From Dioscorea cayenensis subsp. rotundata (lineage: Eukaryota > Streptophyta > Magnoliopsida > Dioscoreales > Dioscoreaceae), in assembly GCF_009730915.1 (NCBI RefSeq), contig NC_052477.1:3746611-3810610 (forward strand): a stretch of 64,000 nucleotides of DNA. Direction: 5' to 3'. Both the position numbers and the translations under genes were made by a program. The notes under the pieces were generated by a model, which ran no database searches, had not been told where the DNA came from, and saw nothing but the letters and a program-made list of their open reading frames with translations. Of this stretch, positions 47,487-60,480 are shown in pieces (the first letter of the stretch is position 1; the number at the start of each line of letters is the position of its first letter).

Positions 47487-48626
47487 TAGTGTACCAATGC
47501 TTTAGTTCCAGAACTTTTTCTTTTTCTTTTTCTTTTTCGATGCTAATTAAAATTATATTCGGGTTTTAATCCTTAAATATTTTAAAATTAACTTTGCAAA
47601 TAATTTTGCAATTTTATGTATTTATTTATTTATTTATTTATTTTGCAGTTCACTGGCAATATCATTTAAATTTTAATTAGTAATTGAAGTTTAGGAAGGT
47701 TTAAATTATTGAATAATTATGTTTTTTTAAATATGGATAAATTATTTGCTGAACATGGATGTGTCCATGCGGAGTTATTATATGCTGGTAGGGTTTAAAA
47801 TCCTTTTTAGTGGGATATAAAATATGAATATCTTATGTATAAATTTTAATGGAATATGAAAGGATTAATAGATTAAAAGATTAAAATCATATTATCTAAT
47901 ATAGAGGATCCTGTATTTATAAATTAAAAGATTAAAAAAATATTTTCTTCCGGCAAAAAAAGAAGAAAATATTAAGATGATTTTAATTCTCATAAAATTT
48001 ATAAATTGATTTCTAATTATGGAGTATATAATTGGAAACAAATATCTCATATATATTTGATTTTCTTATTTTAGTAATTGCATGTGGCGTATTTCAAAAT
48101 TATTTTTAACATGATGCTATAGGTGTTCCGACAATGGCTTAAATATGCCCATATGATACAATAGAAATATGAGAGATATATTTTATAGACTCGCATATGA
48201 AACTATAGAAATATATAAGAGATATTTTATAGATGCGCATGTGCAACTTAAGAAAGTATAAAAGTATATTTAGGAAAAAAAAAATAGTAAAAATTCTTAC
48301 GAGTTAAGAACCGTGCTAGTCTAATTGTAACTACCTGCACCTGTAATTGAGAAATATTGAGTTTGAGCCTCTCAGATTATAATTCACATTCTAGGTCCCA
48401 TGTAGAAGTTTTGTGTGAGAAATACCTCTCGTTTTCTCCTCCAGAGTTGCATGGCGGGGGTTTATCTCTACGCAATTAGTAAAGCCACCGTAACTAATGC
48501 ACTTTTATATCCATTTATCCATCGTTTTGTGGCTGTGTTACTTGTCGACTATGTGGGAAAAAAGAATTCTTACTAATTAAGTTTTATCTATAACGAATAC
48601 ATTAAAAAAAAAGTGATAACAGTCCT

Positions 48627-48684
<58 letters not shown>

Positions 48685-49329
48685 TTTGTCTATGTCTCTT
48701 GTAAATTAATTTTTTTTTTCTAAATATCCCTCAAACTTTTGTAATGGATTAAAAATTCATACATTCACACAAAGAGAGATACACTTTTATAGGGGGCTCA
48801 CTCTGGCGGGTTTTTAAACCACTTGAAGCAGCCCAACCGACTAGTGAGTTTCTGCAAAGAAGATGAAAACATTAAAAGATAAAATTATAAAATAATATCT
48901 TCTTCTTCTTCTTTTTAATAAGAGTTTGTGGAGTAGTTTATAAAAAGAAAGGTTTTTAATGTCTTAAAAAAGTTACATATTATGTTAAATTTATATTAAA
49001 CATCATTGATAGATGATGGTTTAATTTTTTTATATAAAAATGGATAAACTACAAATTTATTAAGATAGAAACAATACAAACAAGTAAAGTATAAATAAAC
49101 TAGGAAAGATTGAAGCTCTCACCTGAGATGAGGCGCAAGAACAACTAAGAGCAAAAACAAGGAACAAATAACAAGCCAATAAATCAGCTCTATAGACGGA
49201 AACCACCAAAAGGGGTACAGGTCTACAAGGCTGAGAGTTAAAAGTTTTACTCCAACTGTGGAATAAGATCTGGTTCGCCAGAAGTGTTGGAAACCCTAGC
49301 GCTGAGGAAATTGATAGAGCGCTTGATCT
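47487..49329. other. AT-rich intergenic DNA
   Basis: No gene is recognised. The stretch includes (TATT)n near 47620-47645, a SINE-like patch at about 48300-48540, and a long (AT)n at 48632-48676. A GC-normal segment at 48780-48860 has no recognised content. Confidence 0.5.
48300..48540 (+). mobile_element. Possible tRNA-derived SINE
   Basis: TAGTCTAATTG at about 48318 fits a pol III A box (TRGYNNARNNG), and GTTTGAGCCTC at about 48360 approximates a B box, at suitable spacing. A GC-normal body follows (GGTCCCATGTAGAAG, GGCGGGGGTTTATCTC) to about 48500. No flanking duplication or 3' tail was established. Confidence 0.3.
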
Positions 49330-49900
49330 TCTAAGTAGCCTCAACCTAAGTATGTTGATGATTGTTAGATGCCACTGAAAACCAAGAAAGTAGCATATTA
49401 GCAATTTTTATCAATAAAGAATGAGTAGGTAGTGCTGTAAATTGAAATATGAGATTATTGCGCTCAAGCTAAATATTTCAAAAAATAGCTCTAATGCAAA
49501 GATCCCAGAGGGGTTGGCATTGAAATTGAAATGATGTGATCCAAGTGGTCCAAATCGTCGAAATGGAAGAGGGGTAGGAATTAATTTCCAAAAGTTGTGC
49601 TAAGAAATACCAGATACGTGTTGTGTAAAAGCAATCAATGAAGAGATGATCAATAGTCTCGGAGGCCCTGTGGTAAAGTACACATGTATCAGTTGTATTT
49701 TGAGAGTTACACCTTTTTCTGAAAAGGTTAGTAAAGTACACATGTATTAGTTGTATTTTGAGAGTTACACCTTTTTTTGAAAAGGTTAGTAAGGGTGAGT
49801 ATTTTATCTTCCCAAGCAAGCCAGCAAAATAAAGTGATTTTTACCTTCGAGTATTTTATCTTCCCAAGCAAACCAGCAGCCAGGAAACTTCTTTTGCATT
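49330..49900 (-). pseudogene. LINE ORF2 C-terminal remnant (zf-RVT)
   Basis: The minus strand shows WLAWEDKILT, KRCNSQNTTDTCVL, RASETIDHLFIDC and FYTTRIWYFLAQLLE, the zinc-binding region found after the reverse transcriptase in plant non-LTR retrotransposons. WDLCIRAIF and then, in another frame, LIKIANMLLSW follow. Two local duplications interrupt it: 58 bp repeated at 49673-49730 and 49731-49789, and GAGTATTTTATCTTCCCAAG repeated near 49796 and 49853. The reverse transcriptase itself is absent. It is a dead 3' fragment. Confidence 0.7.
49673..49789. repeat. 58-bp tandem duplication in the LINE remnant
   Basis: GTAAAGTACACATGTAT(C/T)A and GTTGTATTTTGAGAGTTACA occur twice in succession, differing at two or three positions. 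Confidence 0.85.
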
Positions 49901-50294
49901 AATTTTGAGCTCGAGATCGAGTTACTTAATTTTCAATTTAACTGAAGTTGGGCATGATCAAACTCACCCCATTTACCAGTTGTCAATATAACTTTTAACC
50001 AATGCTGAATATCACTTATATAGATTTGATTAAAATTTTTTAATTGTATAGTCCTAAGTGAAAATGAACCTAGAAGAAGTAAACCTTTTGCTATAATTAT
50101 TATATTCATGCACCTAAGCAAACACAAGATAGTGAAATTCTGGAGATGTTTAAAAATGTGCTTTCTATTCTTTTCTTACTTAAATTTAATATTTTGCTAT
50201 GCCATAATTTGAACAAGCATATTTATTTCAAAATATTTAATATGCTTTCCACATGCTTTATGGCCAACTGTTTATTATTGATATTTTTTTTATC

Positions 50295-50333
<39 letters not shown>

Positions 50334-51271
50334 GTGTGTGTTGGTGTCTTCATACTTTCCTTCATTTATAATTTTTGAAGTTTTTTTCAGTAATATACTT
50401 ATTTTGTAAGTATTTAATATTTTATATATGTGTTTCAAAAAAAAAAAATTTAATTAATTATTTTAGGTAACTAGGAATGGAATTCCTCGTAGCTCAATCT
50501 CACGACTTAATATTATATAGTTAATTAATAATTAAAATATTAATCACTATTCTTATAAATGATTTCAATTAATAATACATGATATAAATAGATGAAGCCA
50601 ATTTTTATACAATTTTAAAATAGTTATGCATTATATATTAGGTTAATTTTTAAATTCATGAGAATCTTCCACGTGTTTCCAATGATCTCTTATCTTTCAT
50701 GGTGTCAATTGGGCCTGTCACATGTGGGCTGAACCGGCCCAGCACGATACGGCCCGTTTGGAGTAGGGGGTCTGTTACTACTATGATGGGCCATCTGTGG
50801 GCCCGTAAAGCACGTGGGCCGACAAGGCCCAATCTATGAAGCCATGCTTTTGTTTGTCCGTTTGTTTGTTGTTTTTTATAATATATGAGATGAGTAAAAT
50901 AACTATTATAACTTCTATAAAATAGTAATTTTTTAGATGATTATATTTTATGAATAAATTTTTTTTATAATTTTTTAAATAAAACAAAATGTTTTTCACT
51001 TTTGAATATAATGTAATTTACTATGTGCATAATGGTTTAATCTCAATAAAAAATTCAGAATTTTTAATTTATATTTCAGAATTATTTTAAAAATTTTAGA
51101 AAATTTTAAGTTTATTAACCGGCTGACTAGCGTATGCAGTCAAAACAACACAATTTGAAGGATTAAGTTCATCCAAAAATAATGTAAGAAAAATAAAATA
51201 TTCTAATAAATATTAAGTAAAAAATTTTCATAAAAATAATCTCTTAATTTCATTGAACTCTATGTACATAG

Positions 51272-51313
<42 letters not shown>

Positions 51314-52328
51314 TTATTTTATAATATGAAAAAGTATTATGCACCTTATATACAACTCAACTAAGCATTTGAAATGAGTTGAACTCTGACTTCTGGTACG
51401 GGAATCAACAATCTTATTATTTGAATATTGCGATAGCGGCATAAACTCATGATAATATATATTTTTTAATTTATTTTCACCTATATTTTATAAAAAAAAA
51501 TTTTGTGGTCCATGGTAAAGACAATCCATAATGCAATGTTTAACTTCAACAAAAGGGTCTTCTTATTTATGAATTGCATCCACTCATCTCTCATCCATGC
51601 TTGGCCAGAAGAACACAGCATATTTTAAATAGTACTCATGTCTTGTTGTCTTTTTTAATTTTTGTGTACTTCCGCCTTATTTTACCATTCAATACTTTTG
51701 TGTTGTTTTAAATGCAACTTTCCATTATTTATTAAAAAGAATATTTGTATGAACCGAAATTTATTATTTATATAAATAATATACATTAGCAAGCCAGCTA
51801 AGGATTTAATCTCTCTTGTACTACTCTACTACATGAGCTTGTCGTTTGGATGGCAATCTTTGTTGAACACTTTTATATTTTTTTCATTTTCTTTTTCTAT
51901 TATAATAGCAATTTGTAATTATTGTCACTAATTTTTAATAAAATTATAGTTTATCTATTTTTATTATATATATATATATATAGTGATGCATGAAGAACAT
52001 AAATAAAGAATTTTTCTAAATATAATGTTTCACAAAATATATATCCGCTAAATTTCGGAATAAACTCACATAATTGACAAGATCTCATAATTTAAAAAAA
52101 AAATTGTTATAATAATAATACAAAAACAAACAACAAGGAAAAAAAGTCAATGTCTTCATTTGATTTCATGGCCAACATCAAAATTACAAAACCACAAGCC
52201 TTTAATCTATCTATCTCCTCAATTAACTCACCAAATTAAACATCAAACATTCACACAAACTCTCTTTACACCCAAAAAAAAAAAAAAAAGGAAGACCTTT
52301 ACAAACCTCAAAAAAGGGAAGCATCATA
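49901..52328. other. AT-rich intergenic DNA
   Basis: No gene is recognised. The stretch has (AT)n at 50296-50331, (ATT)n at 51272-51313 and AT at 51965-51982. A GC-rich island at about 50690-50850, with repeated GGGCC/GGCCC words, looks like a transposon end but has no defined boundaries. 52100-52328 is the 3' flank of the DNase I-like gene. Confidence 0.5.
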
Positions 52329-53968
52329 TCAAGAATTAACACTCCATATACCTCTAGATGAGTTCTTATCTATCTTTACTACTCTTGGCTTTTGTTTCTC
52401 TTCTCTATTGTTAGATATAGTTATATCTACCTTTACAATGTGATGATCTGAAGTTCTTTTTGAAGAAATAACACCATAAGATCCCGGAACAAATTCATAC
52501 GGTGAGTTCGGCGATGCGAGTATGTAGTCCACTCTTGTTCCATATTTACATGTGCCTTGTACATCTACAACAATAGAGAAAATACTAAAATTTTTTGACA
52601 CAATTAATCGAACAAATACTTTAGATCTATTACCTTGTCCTTTCGCAACTACAACAACAGCTTCACATTCTCCGGCATAATTCTTAGCATCCACATATTC
52701 TTTACTTTTTAAAAACTTCATAACTTCAACTTTAGGTGTCGGTTTGCCAATTTCTTCATAATACTAGATAAAAAAAAAACATATTATTTGGATTCAATTC
52801 AACCTAAAAACTTAATTCGATAAAAACTATGTAATACCTTAATGATATCATTCCATCTTTCGGAGGAGTAATCGGACTCATCCAAAGAATTAAGGCCACC
52901 GAGAAGTATGTGCGGCCCGTCTTCCGGCCGGAGAATCGCTTTGATTTGCTTCATCCTCCAATTCTCATCAAGATGATCAAGATGAGTACAATGAAGATTG
53001 ATCTCTCCAACTCTAGGCACCTCAATTGTTGCTTTCAACACATTCCTTCAAGTTCATCCAAATCAATTAACTCGAGGACAATATTTTACCTTAAAAGCTA
53101 GCCAAAAAGCCAAAAAATACCTAAAATCGGTGTCATCGAAAATCTTCTGAACCTTCCAATGTTTTATCGGCCATTTTGAAAGAATAGCATTGCCATAATC
53201 CGGTGCCCAGCTCTCTGCAAATATATACTTCATGCCTAATCCTTCAGCAAGATCAGAAAGTGGATGCATTCCCTTTTCTTCTTCAGCTCTAACATTTTGC
53301 AAAGCAAATATATCAGCTCCCACTTCTCTTAGAACATCAAGAACAGTTCTATCACTCTTGATCTTCTCTTCTTTCTCTCTTTCTCCATTTGGAAAGCTAA
53401 GACTATGAGCCATTAATGGAGCTTTACCCTTGTGAGCTTTTTTTGAAACTTCATCACCTTCTCCCAAGCGCTTGCTTCTTCCTAATGAGATCTCATTGTC
53501 AGGAAGGTTGATAGAGACTCTTAGTTTTGCAGACTTGGAGGCTAGCTTTTGTTGTTTTAGTATACTCTTTGGTCGATCATTTGTAGATTTTCCCCGGATA
53601 TCGGTGTCGATGTGGTTGAGTTTAGCCGGCCGGGGATCTGCCCAAGGGACGGCAGGAGCCATCGAAAACATGGCCGCGTTGAATGTCGCTAACCGGATTG
53701 ACGGCAATTGTCGAAAACTTGTTGATTTATCTTGTTCTCCATTAGACTTGATCTTGTTGAGCTTTTGGATGACTACTTGAGGCTTAGGACGACGATGAAG
53801 AGGACGACCGAGACGAGAACATAGACGCCGGAGTTTTAGAGTGATCATTTTGAGACAAGAAGAAGAAGAAGAAGAAAATGATGATGATGATGATGAGTTT
53901 GATTTAGAGGAGTAGTGTGATATGGTTTTAGTGAAACCATGGAATTTACTTGTTTTTGTGCCTGACAT
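52329..53968 (-). CDS. DNase I-like (endonuclease/exonuclease/phosphatase) family protein
   Basis: Four minus-strand exons, 53121-53968, 52838-53045, 52634-52763 and 52329-52564, with GT-AG introns, give 473 aa in one frame. The EEP fold covers phosphodiester and phosphoinositide hydrolases. Motifs: IRLATFNAAMFSMAPAVPWA (about 91-110), LREVGADIFALQNVRAEEE (213-231), PDYGNAILSKWPI (256-268), HCTHLDHLDENWRM (301-314), HILLGGLNSLDESDYS (328-343), TCKYGTRVDYIL (400-411) and SDHHIVKVD (434-442) with the catalytic His. Where typical EEP enzymes have Glu (QE) this has QN, and GDxN is GGLN, so metal binding may be altered; related plant proteins appear similar. A poly-Ser tract (25-37) comes from a trinucleotide repeat. 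Residues 111-200 are a low-conservation basic insert. No signal peptide is seen. Confidence 0.85.
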
Positions 53969-54279
53969 GACTTGAGTTTTAGTTAGAGAGTAATAGTACT
54001 AGTTCTTCTCATGATTCATTTTAGAGGTGATCCTTTAATTAATTTATATAATTTTTTTTTTGAATTTAATGTTTATTTTACTTTAAAAAATGGATCTAGT
54101 ATTGTTTGATTAGAACACAATCGAAGACTTCTTTAATGTTTGTTCCTCAGTTTTCCACCGAGCTTACTAATATGATAAAATGCAACCTGGGTTTCTTCGT
54201 CAGCACACTGATTTTGTTTTTAAAAAAAATAGACAAATTGACTTGAATATAATTTATAAGATAGTGATTCGTCTGGATT

Positions 54280-54315
<36 letters not shown>

Positions 54316-55032
54316 CCATTTATCTCATTCATAACTAATTTAAATATTTAATTGATAGAGTTTAATATTTATTTTAGTTAAAAGAAAAAAAAATAGATCT
54401 AGTATTGTTTGACTAAAACCACAATCTTAGAACTTTTTGATATTTATCCTCAATTTTATACCAAGTTTACTAATATGATAATTTTTAATTTTTTGGATAA
54501 ATGTCAATAAGTGCTTCATTATCTTAAGTATTGACCTATTTTACATTATAAATTTCTAAAAGAGTGTTAAGTTATTGGTGCATTTTTATATTTGTTTTTT
54601 TAGACATCTTTAAGTGAACAGCGCTTGACATATATTTATAAAAAAAAAACCATGTTATATAATTATAAAATTACCATCTCAACACACTTGTGCCCCCGCT
54701 CTTGTGTGAATTGAACCTCGAACCCATTTTTTTTTGTAGGACAACACTTTACCCAAGAGACTCGATGTCAATAGATGTCTCTTGATGTCAATAGATCAAG
54801 AGGTCGTTGACTACTATAATAACTTATAATATTAATTTATTTTTTTATCAAAACATTGATTTCTCTCAAGTACACTAACTTAAATTTACTTTACAGGATT
54901 TATTCTAAATTTTCTTTTGAGATTTTTAGCATATAGTTTGTTCGATCTTTAATATATTTTTTTCTTTCTTTCTTTTTTTTTGATTAACAACAAATTGGTT
55001 TATCCATTTTTATAAAACAAAAACATTGTATA

Positions 55033-55064
<32 letters not shown>

Positions 55065-55183
55065 TTTAAAGGTAGGGTAGGTATTGGCCAACTGCTCTGA
55101 AAAAAAAAGATAAGGAAGGGGTATCTATTGGCCAGCAGAGAGACAGCTAGTGATGCAGTTTGAAGCTATAACATGAATGAGGT

Positions 55184-55214
<31 letters not shown>

Positions 55215-55735
55215 AGAAGGAAAAGTGTGACGAGTGCTCACTTACTCCCTCAACAACTCCAATGTCCATCTTTCATCATTTCCATGCACACATGAAACTG
55301 GGATTCTTTATTTATTTTATTGTGTACATATAGGATTTCTGCTTTCTTAGCTGACTCTTGTGATGTGATGTTAAAAATAATGGATGCAATCATCTTCACT
55401 TTCTTCCATTTGGCTTTCCATTGCTTCTTTGGATTTATTATTTATCCATTTTATAGAAAGATAAGTCCTAGTTGTACATATGGAAGGTTTGTTTATCTTA
55501 ACATTTTTGTTTTGTGTGATTTATGCAAGTGATAAAATCATTATAAAATATATCAATTTTAAAATATGATTGTAAATTTGATATAAGTTATATTATTCTT
55601 AGAAATAATCAATTGATTTGTTTGAATTTAGTTTATCTAATCTTTTAATATTTGATAAAAATACCATAAAATAGATGGATTCACATAACGAACCTTAAAT
55701 AGTTTGGACTAAAAATTAATTATTATTATTATTAC

Positions 55736-55772
<37 letters not shown>

Positions 55773-57168
55773 GTTATACATAAATTATTTTATGATTCGG
55801 CTCAATTTTAATTAATAAATAAACAAATCAATTCATTGAGATGCAAAATCATTTATAATTCAGATGAAGTTTGGATAAGATGAACAAGCCCAACACAAAC
55901 TCACTATGTCTGAGTCATGCATTGAAAGTAAGTTAAACTTTTAATATTTTCAATCTTTTGTAAAAAAAAATTAAATGTCTCATCACTCAACTATGGTTGC
56001 GGTGACATTTGAATCATCTAACATGTAATATGATTTTTTTCTAAATAAACTCGTTTTTGATAAGTGACATCTGAATCATCTAACATGTAATATGATTTTT
56101 TTCTAAATAAGCTCGTTTTTTATAAGTGATTTTGATTTTAAATATAAATGTCTGATGAATGGATGAAGGAATAAATTGGAAATAAAAACAAAAGAGAAAT
56201 TTAGAAAGAGTGATAGGGTTTGCTTTATTGATGGAATCCCAAGTTGGTGGTTGTGGGTGATGGACCATAAAGATTGTTCTCACACGCTTTTAGCCTTTTA
56301 ATTAATGTGTGAGAAGCCAGCCCCTCCCTCAAAAAGGGAAACAAGTATTATTGTTAACATTTTCTATTGAATATTCTCTTATTTCTTAACAATTAATATA
56401 ACAATTTCAAAACTCGCATCATATATGTCCATTTATGGGATTATAAAGAGCAATACATGCATATAAATAAATAAAACATGTTTAACTATTATTACTATTA
56501 TTGCTCTTGAATTTCATTAATCTAATCATCTTTGATTGAATGATTGATCTTGGTTTGTAAATTATGCAAAGTCAATAGATGAATCTACAAGCATTCATTA
56601 AAAAAAAAAATACTCACATTGACCATAGTAATTGCTATTGAATTTTCTAGAAAAAAGCAAAACCATAGTTTTAAGATGGATAGTCAAATCAACTGTGAGT
56701 CTAGGGGATAGTAAGACACAATGTGACACAACACAGCGTTTGGCATGGTTGGAAGGCTATTGAGTTTATTTATTGTGATAATAATAATAAAAAAAAAACT
56801 TAAATGTAGTATTGGTTTGTGAATTATGCTGTACTATAATATAGTCTAATCAATTTATTTTAAAAATCTGCATTAAGTACATTAATACTATTTTCTTTAT
56901 CCATAGTCTCAAGTTCTTAATGTACTAGACTCATAATGTATGGGTCGTAATACATATTTTTAAAATTAAAAAAAAATCAGAATGAATTATTTGACATAAT
57001 ACATGGATTGTGATGCACTTTTTAAAACAAAAGGATTAGCATGCCCTATACAACATAGTTTCCTCTTTTGTAGTTGTTCTAAGGATTGTATTAGCATGTT
57101 CTCCATCAAATGGGTGGCATGGAGAAACGATAACGGCCATTTTTTTTTTTAAACCTATTTAACAACAC
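53969..57168. other. AT-rich intergenic DNA
   Basis: No gene is recognised. 53969-54100 is the short 5' flank of the DNase I-like gene. Further on are (AT)n at 54282-54313 and 55038-55065, (GA)n at 55184-55210, (ATT)n at 55720-55771 and a tandem duplication near 56008-56131. Confidence 0.5.
56008..56131. repeat. 62-bp tandem duplication
   Basis: TGAATCATCTAACATGTAAT followed by ATGATTTTTTTCTAAATAA, CTCGTTTTT and ATAAGTGA occurs twice in a row with two or three differences. Confidence 0.85.
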
Positions 57169-57171
57169 TAA

Positions 57172-57789
57172 GGGCCTGTTTGGCTGCAAAATAAAAAAAT
57201 ATGGCATAATTTTATTATGTAGGAAGTGCAAGTGATTATTACAGAAATTATAGCATATTTTATTCCTATAGAATGAGTGTTTGGTTACCAAAATAAAAAA
57301 AATTACGGAGATCGACCGATCGGCAACTAGACCACCGGTGGACTTGTGGCCGGTCATCGGAGGTCGGCCGAAGCATAGGTGGATCGCCGGTGTGTCACCG
57401 GAGGCTAGCCGGGCGAACCACCAGTGGATCGCCGGCGTGTCACCGGAGGCTGGTGGACCGGTGGTTGGGTCGGTGACCAGTTGCCGGAAGCCTGCCGGAC
57501 CACCGGTGGATCGCCGGCGTGTCACCGGAGGCCGTTGGGCGGAGGCTGAGCGAGCCACCGGTGGATTGGTGGGTCGTTCTTTCGGATCAAAAGAGAGACT
57601 TTTTCATAATAAAAAAATATTCCACTAAGAGTGGAATATTTTTTTATGCTATAACTCTTTATATTATGCCATAATTTTATACTCTAAAATAAGTACCCAA
57701 ACAGCTAATATGGCATAATTATCAGAAAATATTAAGTTATGGCATATTGTACAGATTATGCCATAATTCTGGCTTATCCAAACAGGCCC
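57172..57789. mobile_element. 618-bp Harbinger/Tourist-type MITE with GC-rich core
   Basis: Terminal inverted repeats GGGCCTGTTTGG (57172-57183) and CCAAACAGGCCC (57778-57789) are flanked by a TAA duplication at 57169-57171 and 57790-57792, as for PIF/Harbinger elements. Sub-terminal ATGGCATAATT and ATTATGCCAT words are also inverted. The AT-rich arms surround a GC-rich core (57300-57595) with three imperfect copies of GGATCGCCGGCGTGTCACCG. No transposase is present; frames across the core are not convincing genes. Confidence 0.8.
57609..57647. repeat. Perfect 18-bp hairpin inside the MITE
   Basis: ATAAAAAAATATTCCACT (57609-57626) and its exact reverse complement (57630-57647) are separated by AAG. 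It lies just after the GC-rich core. As RNA it would look like a bidirectional terminator-style stem with a U run. Confidence 0.9.
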
Positions 57790-57844
57790 TAAGAGAAAAA
57801 AATATAAAACTTCATTCATTGTAATAGACCTTCTTGTTTAATAC

Positions 57845-58340
57845 TCAGAACCTATCCAGTATTACAATGTCATGCACTTTATCAACATACCACAATAGTA
57901 AGTCATAGCTTGCGACCTTATTTCTATTGACAGCTGCATTGGTGATTCCCTTAACTCTCAGTACTTGTTTATAAGGTAGTGTAACACCATAAATGCGAGC
58001 AGTGTTGTGGCACAGGTCAGTCACTCTATACAAATGCCTATACAAATGCCAATCCTAATTGTTGTATTATGAGCTAACTAACCCATGCCTTCAAAGCTTT
58101 CGAATGCAAAGGAGTACCAATACCCTTACCACAATTGTGTTGCTAATTGTACTCCTTTATTCTGAATGATGGAAGATTGCCTTCTCTCAAGGCACAAACA
58201 TGTCACACACATCCCTTCACTCTATATTAGATGGTAATGTGATTCTTGTCATTTTACACAAACATAAAATCAAAATTGTTCTTAATAGCGCAACTCATGT
58301 TTGAAATGCTCCCTTTGAAAAATGTTGACTAATAATATTA
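57845..58340 (-). pseudogene. MuDR-type transposase N-terminal remnant
   Basis: The minus strand in mixed frames shows VCALREGNLPSFRIKEYN, QHNCGKGIGTPLHSKALKAW, then ARIYGVTLPYKQVLRVKGI and ASYDLLLWYVDKVHDIV. This order matches the N-terminal half of plant MuDR transposases: the zinc-binding HxC region, the KWV segment, then the YKQAWRAKE...SY.LL segment. Several stops break it and the DDE core is absent. It differs from the transposase of MULEs A-C. The MITE lies 55 bases from its 3' side and MULE C on the other. Confidence 0.55.
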
Positions 58341-58507
58341 ATAATGCCTTCGACTAACAAGGTGTAGGATGATATAGCAGAGCTCTCACCTATGTGCAAG
58401 GTTGTCAGACCCGGCCCGGGCAATGACCCGGTTAAGCCCAAGGGTCAGGGGTCAATGGGTTCGACCGGGTCTAACTAAGATTGGACCGGGGTCAATAATT
58501 AAATATA
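58341..58507. other. GC-rich patch before MULE C
   Basis: 58407-58495 repeats CCCGGCCCGGGCAATGACCC-like words (GACCCGG, GGGTCA, ACCGGG). It resembles a transposon terminus or subterminal repeat, but no partner end is visible. MULE C begins directly after it. Confidence 0.4.
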
Positions 58508-60251
58508 AAAAAAATTGGCAAAAAAACCCTCTAAGTTTGTAAAATTGCCAAAAACACCCCGTTAGTTTTGCAATCCCTAAAAACCCCCTCCTTTTAAACT
58601 CTATGTTTTTCAAACCCCCAAAGACTGTAACGGATGTGAACGGAGTGAGTTTCAAATTTTATGGATGAAAATGCCCTTGCATGGAGAGTCGTGGCTGCAA
58701 CCATCTGGGCGGTTTGAGAGGAATTGGGGTGGGTTTCCGTAGGGTAACCCTAAGAGACGAATTTATTGGAGCCGTTTACTTGCTTTTTCTCAACTCGCGT
58801 CTTCGACTTTTTCCATTTCGAAGTCGTCTCCGAAGTTGTCTCTACCGCGAAGCCTCCGTAATTGGCATTTCATCGACTTTTCCATTTCCACGGTATCTCG
58901 AAGGAGAAGTCCCCAGTATGACTAGTTGGCATTTCATCGGTTTGCAATCTAAGGTATTAAGTATGGTTTTATGTTAGCTGCTCATTACAAAGAAAGATTT
59001 TTTTCGATTTTTGTTTTGTGCTCTGCTTTTTTGTTGGAAGATATTGAAGTCTGCAGGGGGATTTCTACGGGGTTTTGTTAGTCTGCAGGGAGATTTCTCG
59101 GCTAGGGTTTTTGTTTTGTTTTTGCATTTTTGTATGTATACACTATCGAAAATAGTTTTTTTCGATTGTTATGATTTGTGTAATATTTATAATGTACATT
59201 TCCCCTTTCGTTTGATATGGTTGCAGTTTTACAAATGAGGTTGACGTTTAAGAAATGAGATGTTATACTTTAAAATTTGTTGTCTCGGTTTAAGTATTCT
59301 CGTCTCTGTTTAATAAAATGGGTCTCTGTTTAACATTTGATATCTCTGTTTAATAACTGAGAGGTTACTGTTTAAAACCTTATATTTCCGCTTAAACTTT
59401 TGTCAATCTCGTATGTTGAATGTGTTGTTATTGTCGCGAGGGCTTGTGATTATGGCGGTCGACCCTAGTTAATGGGCGATGCTATTTGACGCCTGTAGTG
59501 GAGACCTTAGTCGAATTGAAAGATAACATGACCCCTCGACACTGGGACATTATTCGAAGGACACCGTTTGCAGCGTTCACTGAGCTGGAAGCTATATACC
59601 AAGAGAGGGCCCTTCTTGATTCTCTTTTGCAAAGATACGATGGTCGCACCAATAAATTCAGGATCGGGAAAGCTTCTTGAGTTTGAGGCCTCAAGATGTA
59701 GCCCTCGTTCTTGATCTGCGTTACGATGACGGCGATCGTCTTTTCGAAGAAGAAAACCCGGTCGCGTTCGAGAGGAGATATCTATCAAAAACCTACGAGA
59801 GACAGGAGACTCCATCAAGAGCGTTACAGTGCAACTTGTTCGACGGAGGGAGAAGAAGATAATTTTTATCAAACTCGATGGTGTACCTCATGGAGTGCAG
59901 TCCTCTTCCCAAATACACCATGCTCGGTTCGAGGCGGATGCGTTGATTATGTCGATGATCTACCACGGCCATGGGGCGATACGCGTAGGCGCGAGGCGGC
60001 CTACAAGTGGCTTATGGAGGATATTCCACAGCAACCGCCCGAGTCGCAAGATAGATCGCTGGGAAGAAGACCAACACGAGGTACATTAAGGGTTGCTCGG
60101 TTGCGCTTAACGCTCCCGGGTTTCTACGGTGACCGGAACGGGGAAGAAAGTCCGTTTCGGCAAGATCCCAAGGATGTTGTGCTACGGTGAAAGTACTTAC
60201 CGAAAGCAAGCGACGGTAGAAACCAGCTTGTCATCGCTCGATGGGAAAGAG

Positions 60252-60480
60252 GTAATAAATCATGGACAATGTTTAACATAAGTCTTTAATGTTTAAACAT
60301 ATTATTTAGCGTTTAACTTTAGTATTTACCGTTTAAAACTTATTCATACTGGTTTAAATATTATGTTCTCCGTTTAAATATATTCTATAACGTTTAAATA
60401 TATAACCACTCTGTTTAAATATAGTTTTTATAGTTTAAAATGAATGATTTATTTGAAATTGTTTGGTTTACATATGTTAG
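60252..60480 (+). repeat. GTTTAA array in an inferred intron (MULE C)
   Basis: Donor GAG|GTAATAAATC and acceptor CATATGTTAG| bound 229 bases in which GTTTAA occurs about ten times, mostly in the sense orientation (AATGTTTAAACAT, TAGCGTTTAACTTT, ACCGTTTAAAACT, TCCGTTTAAATAT, AACGTTTAAATAT, CTGTTTAAATAT). Confidence 0.8.
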
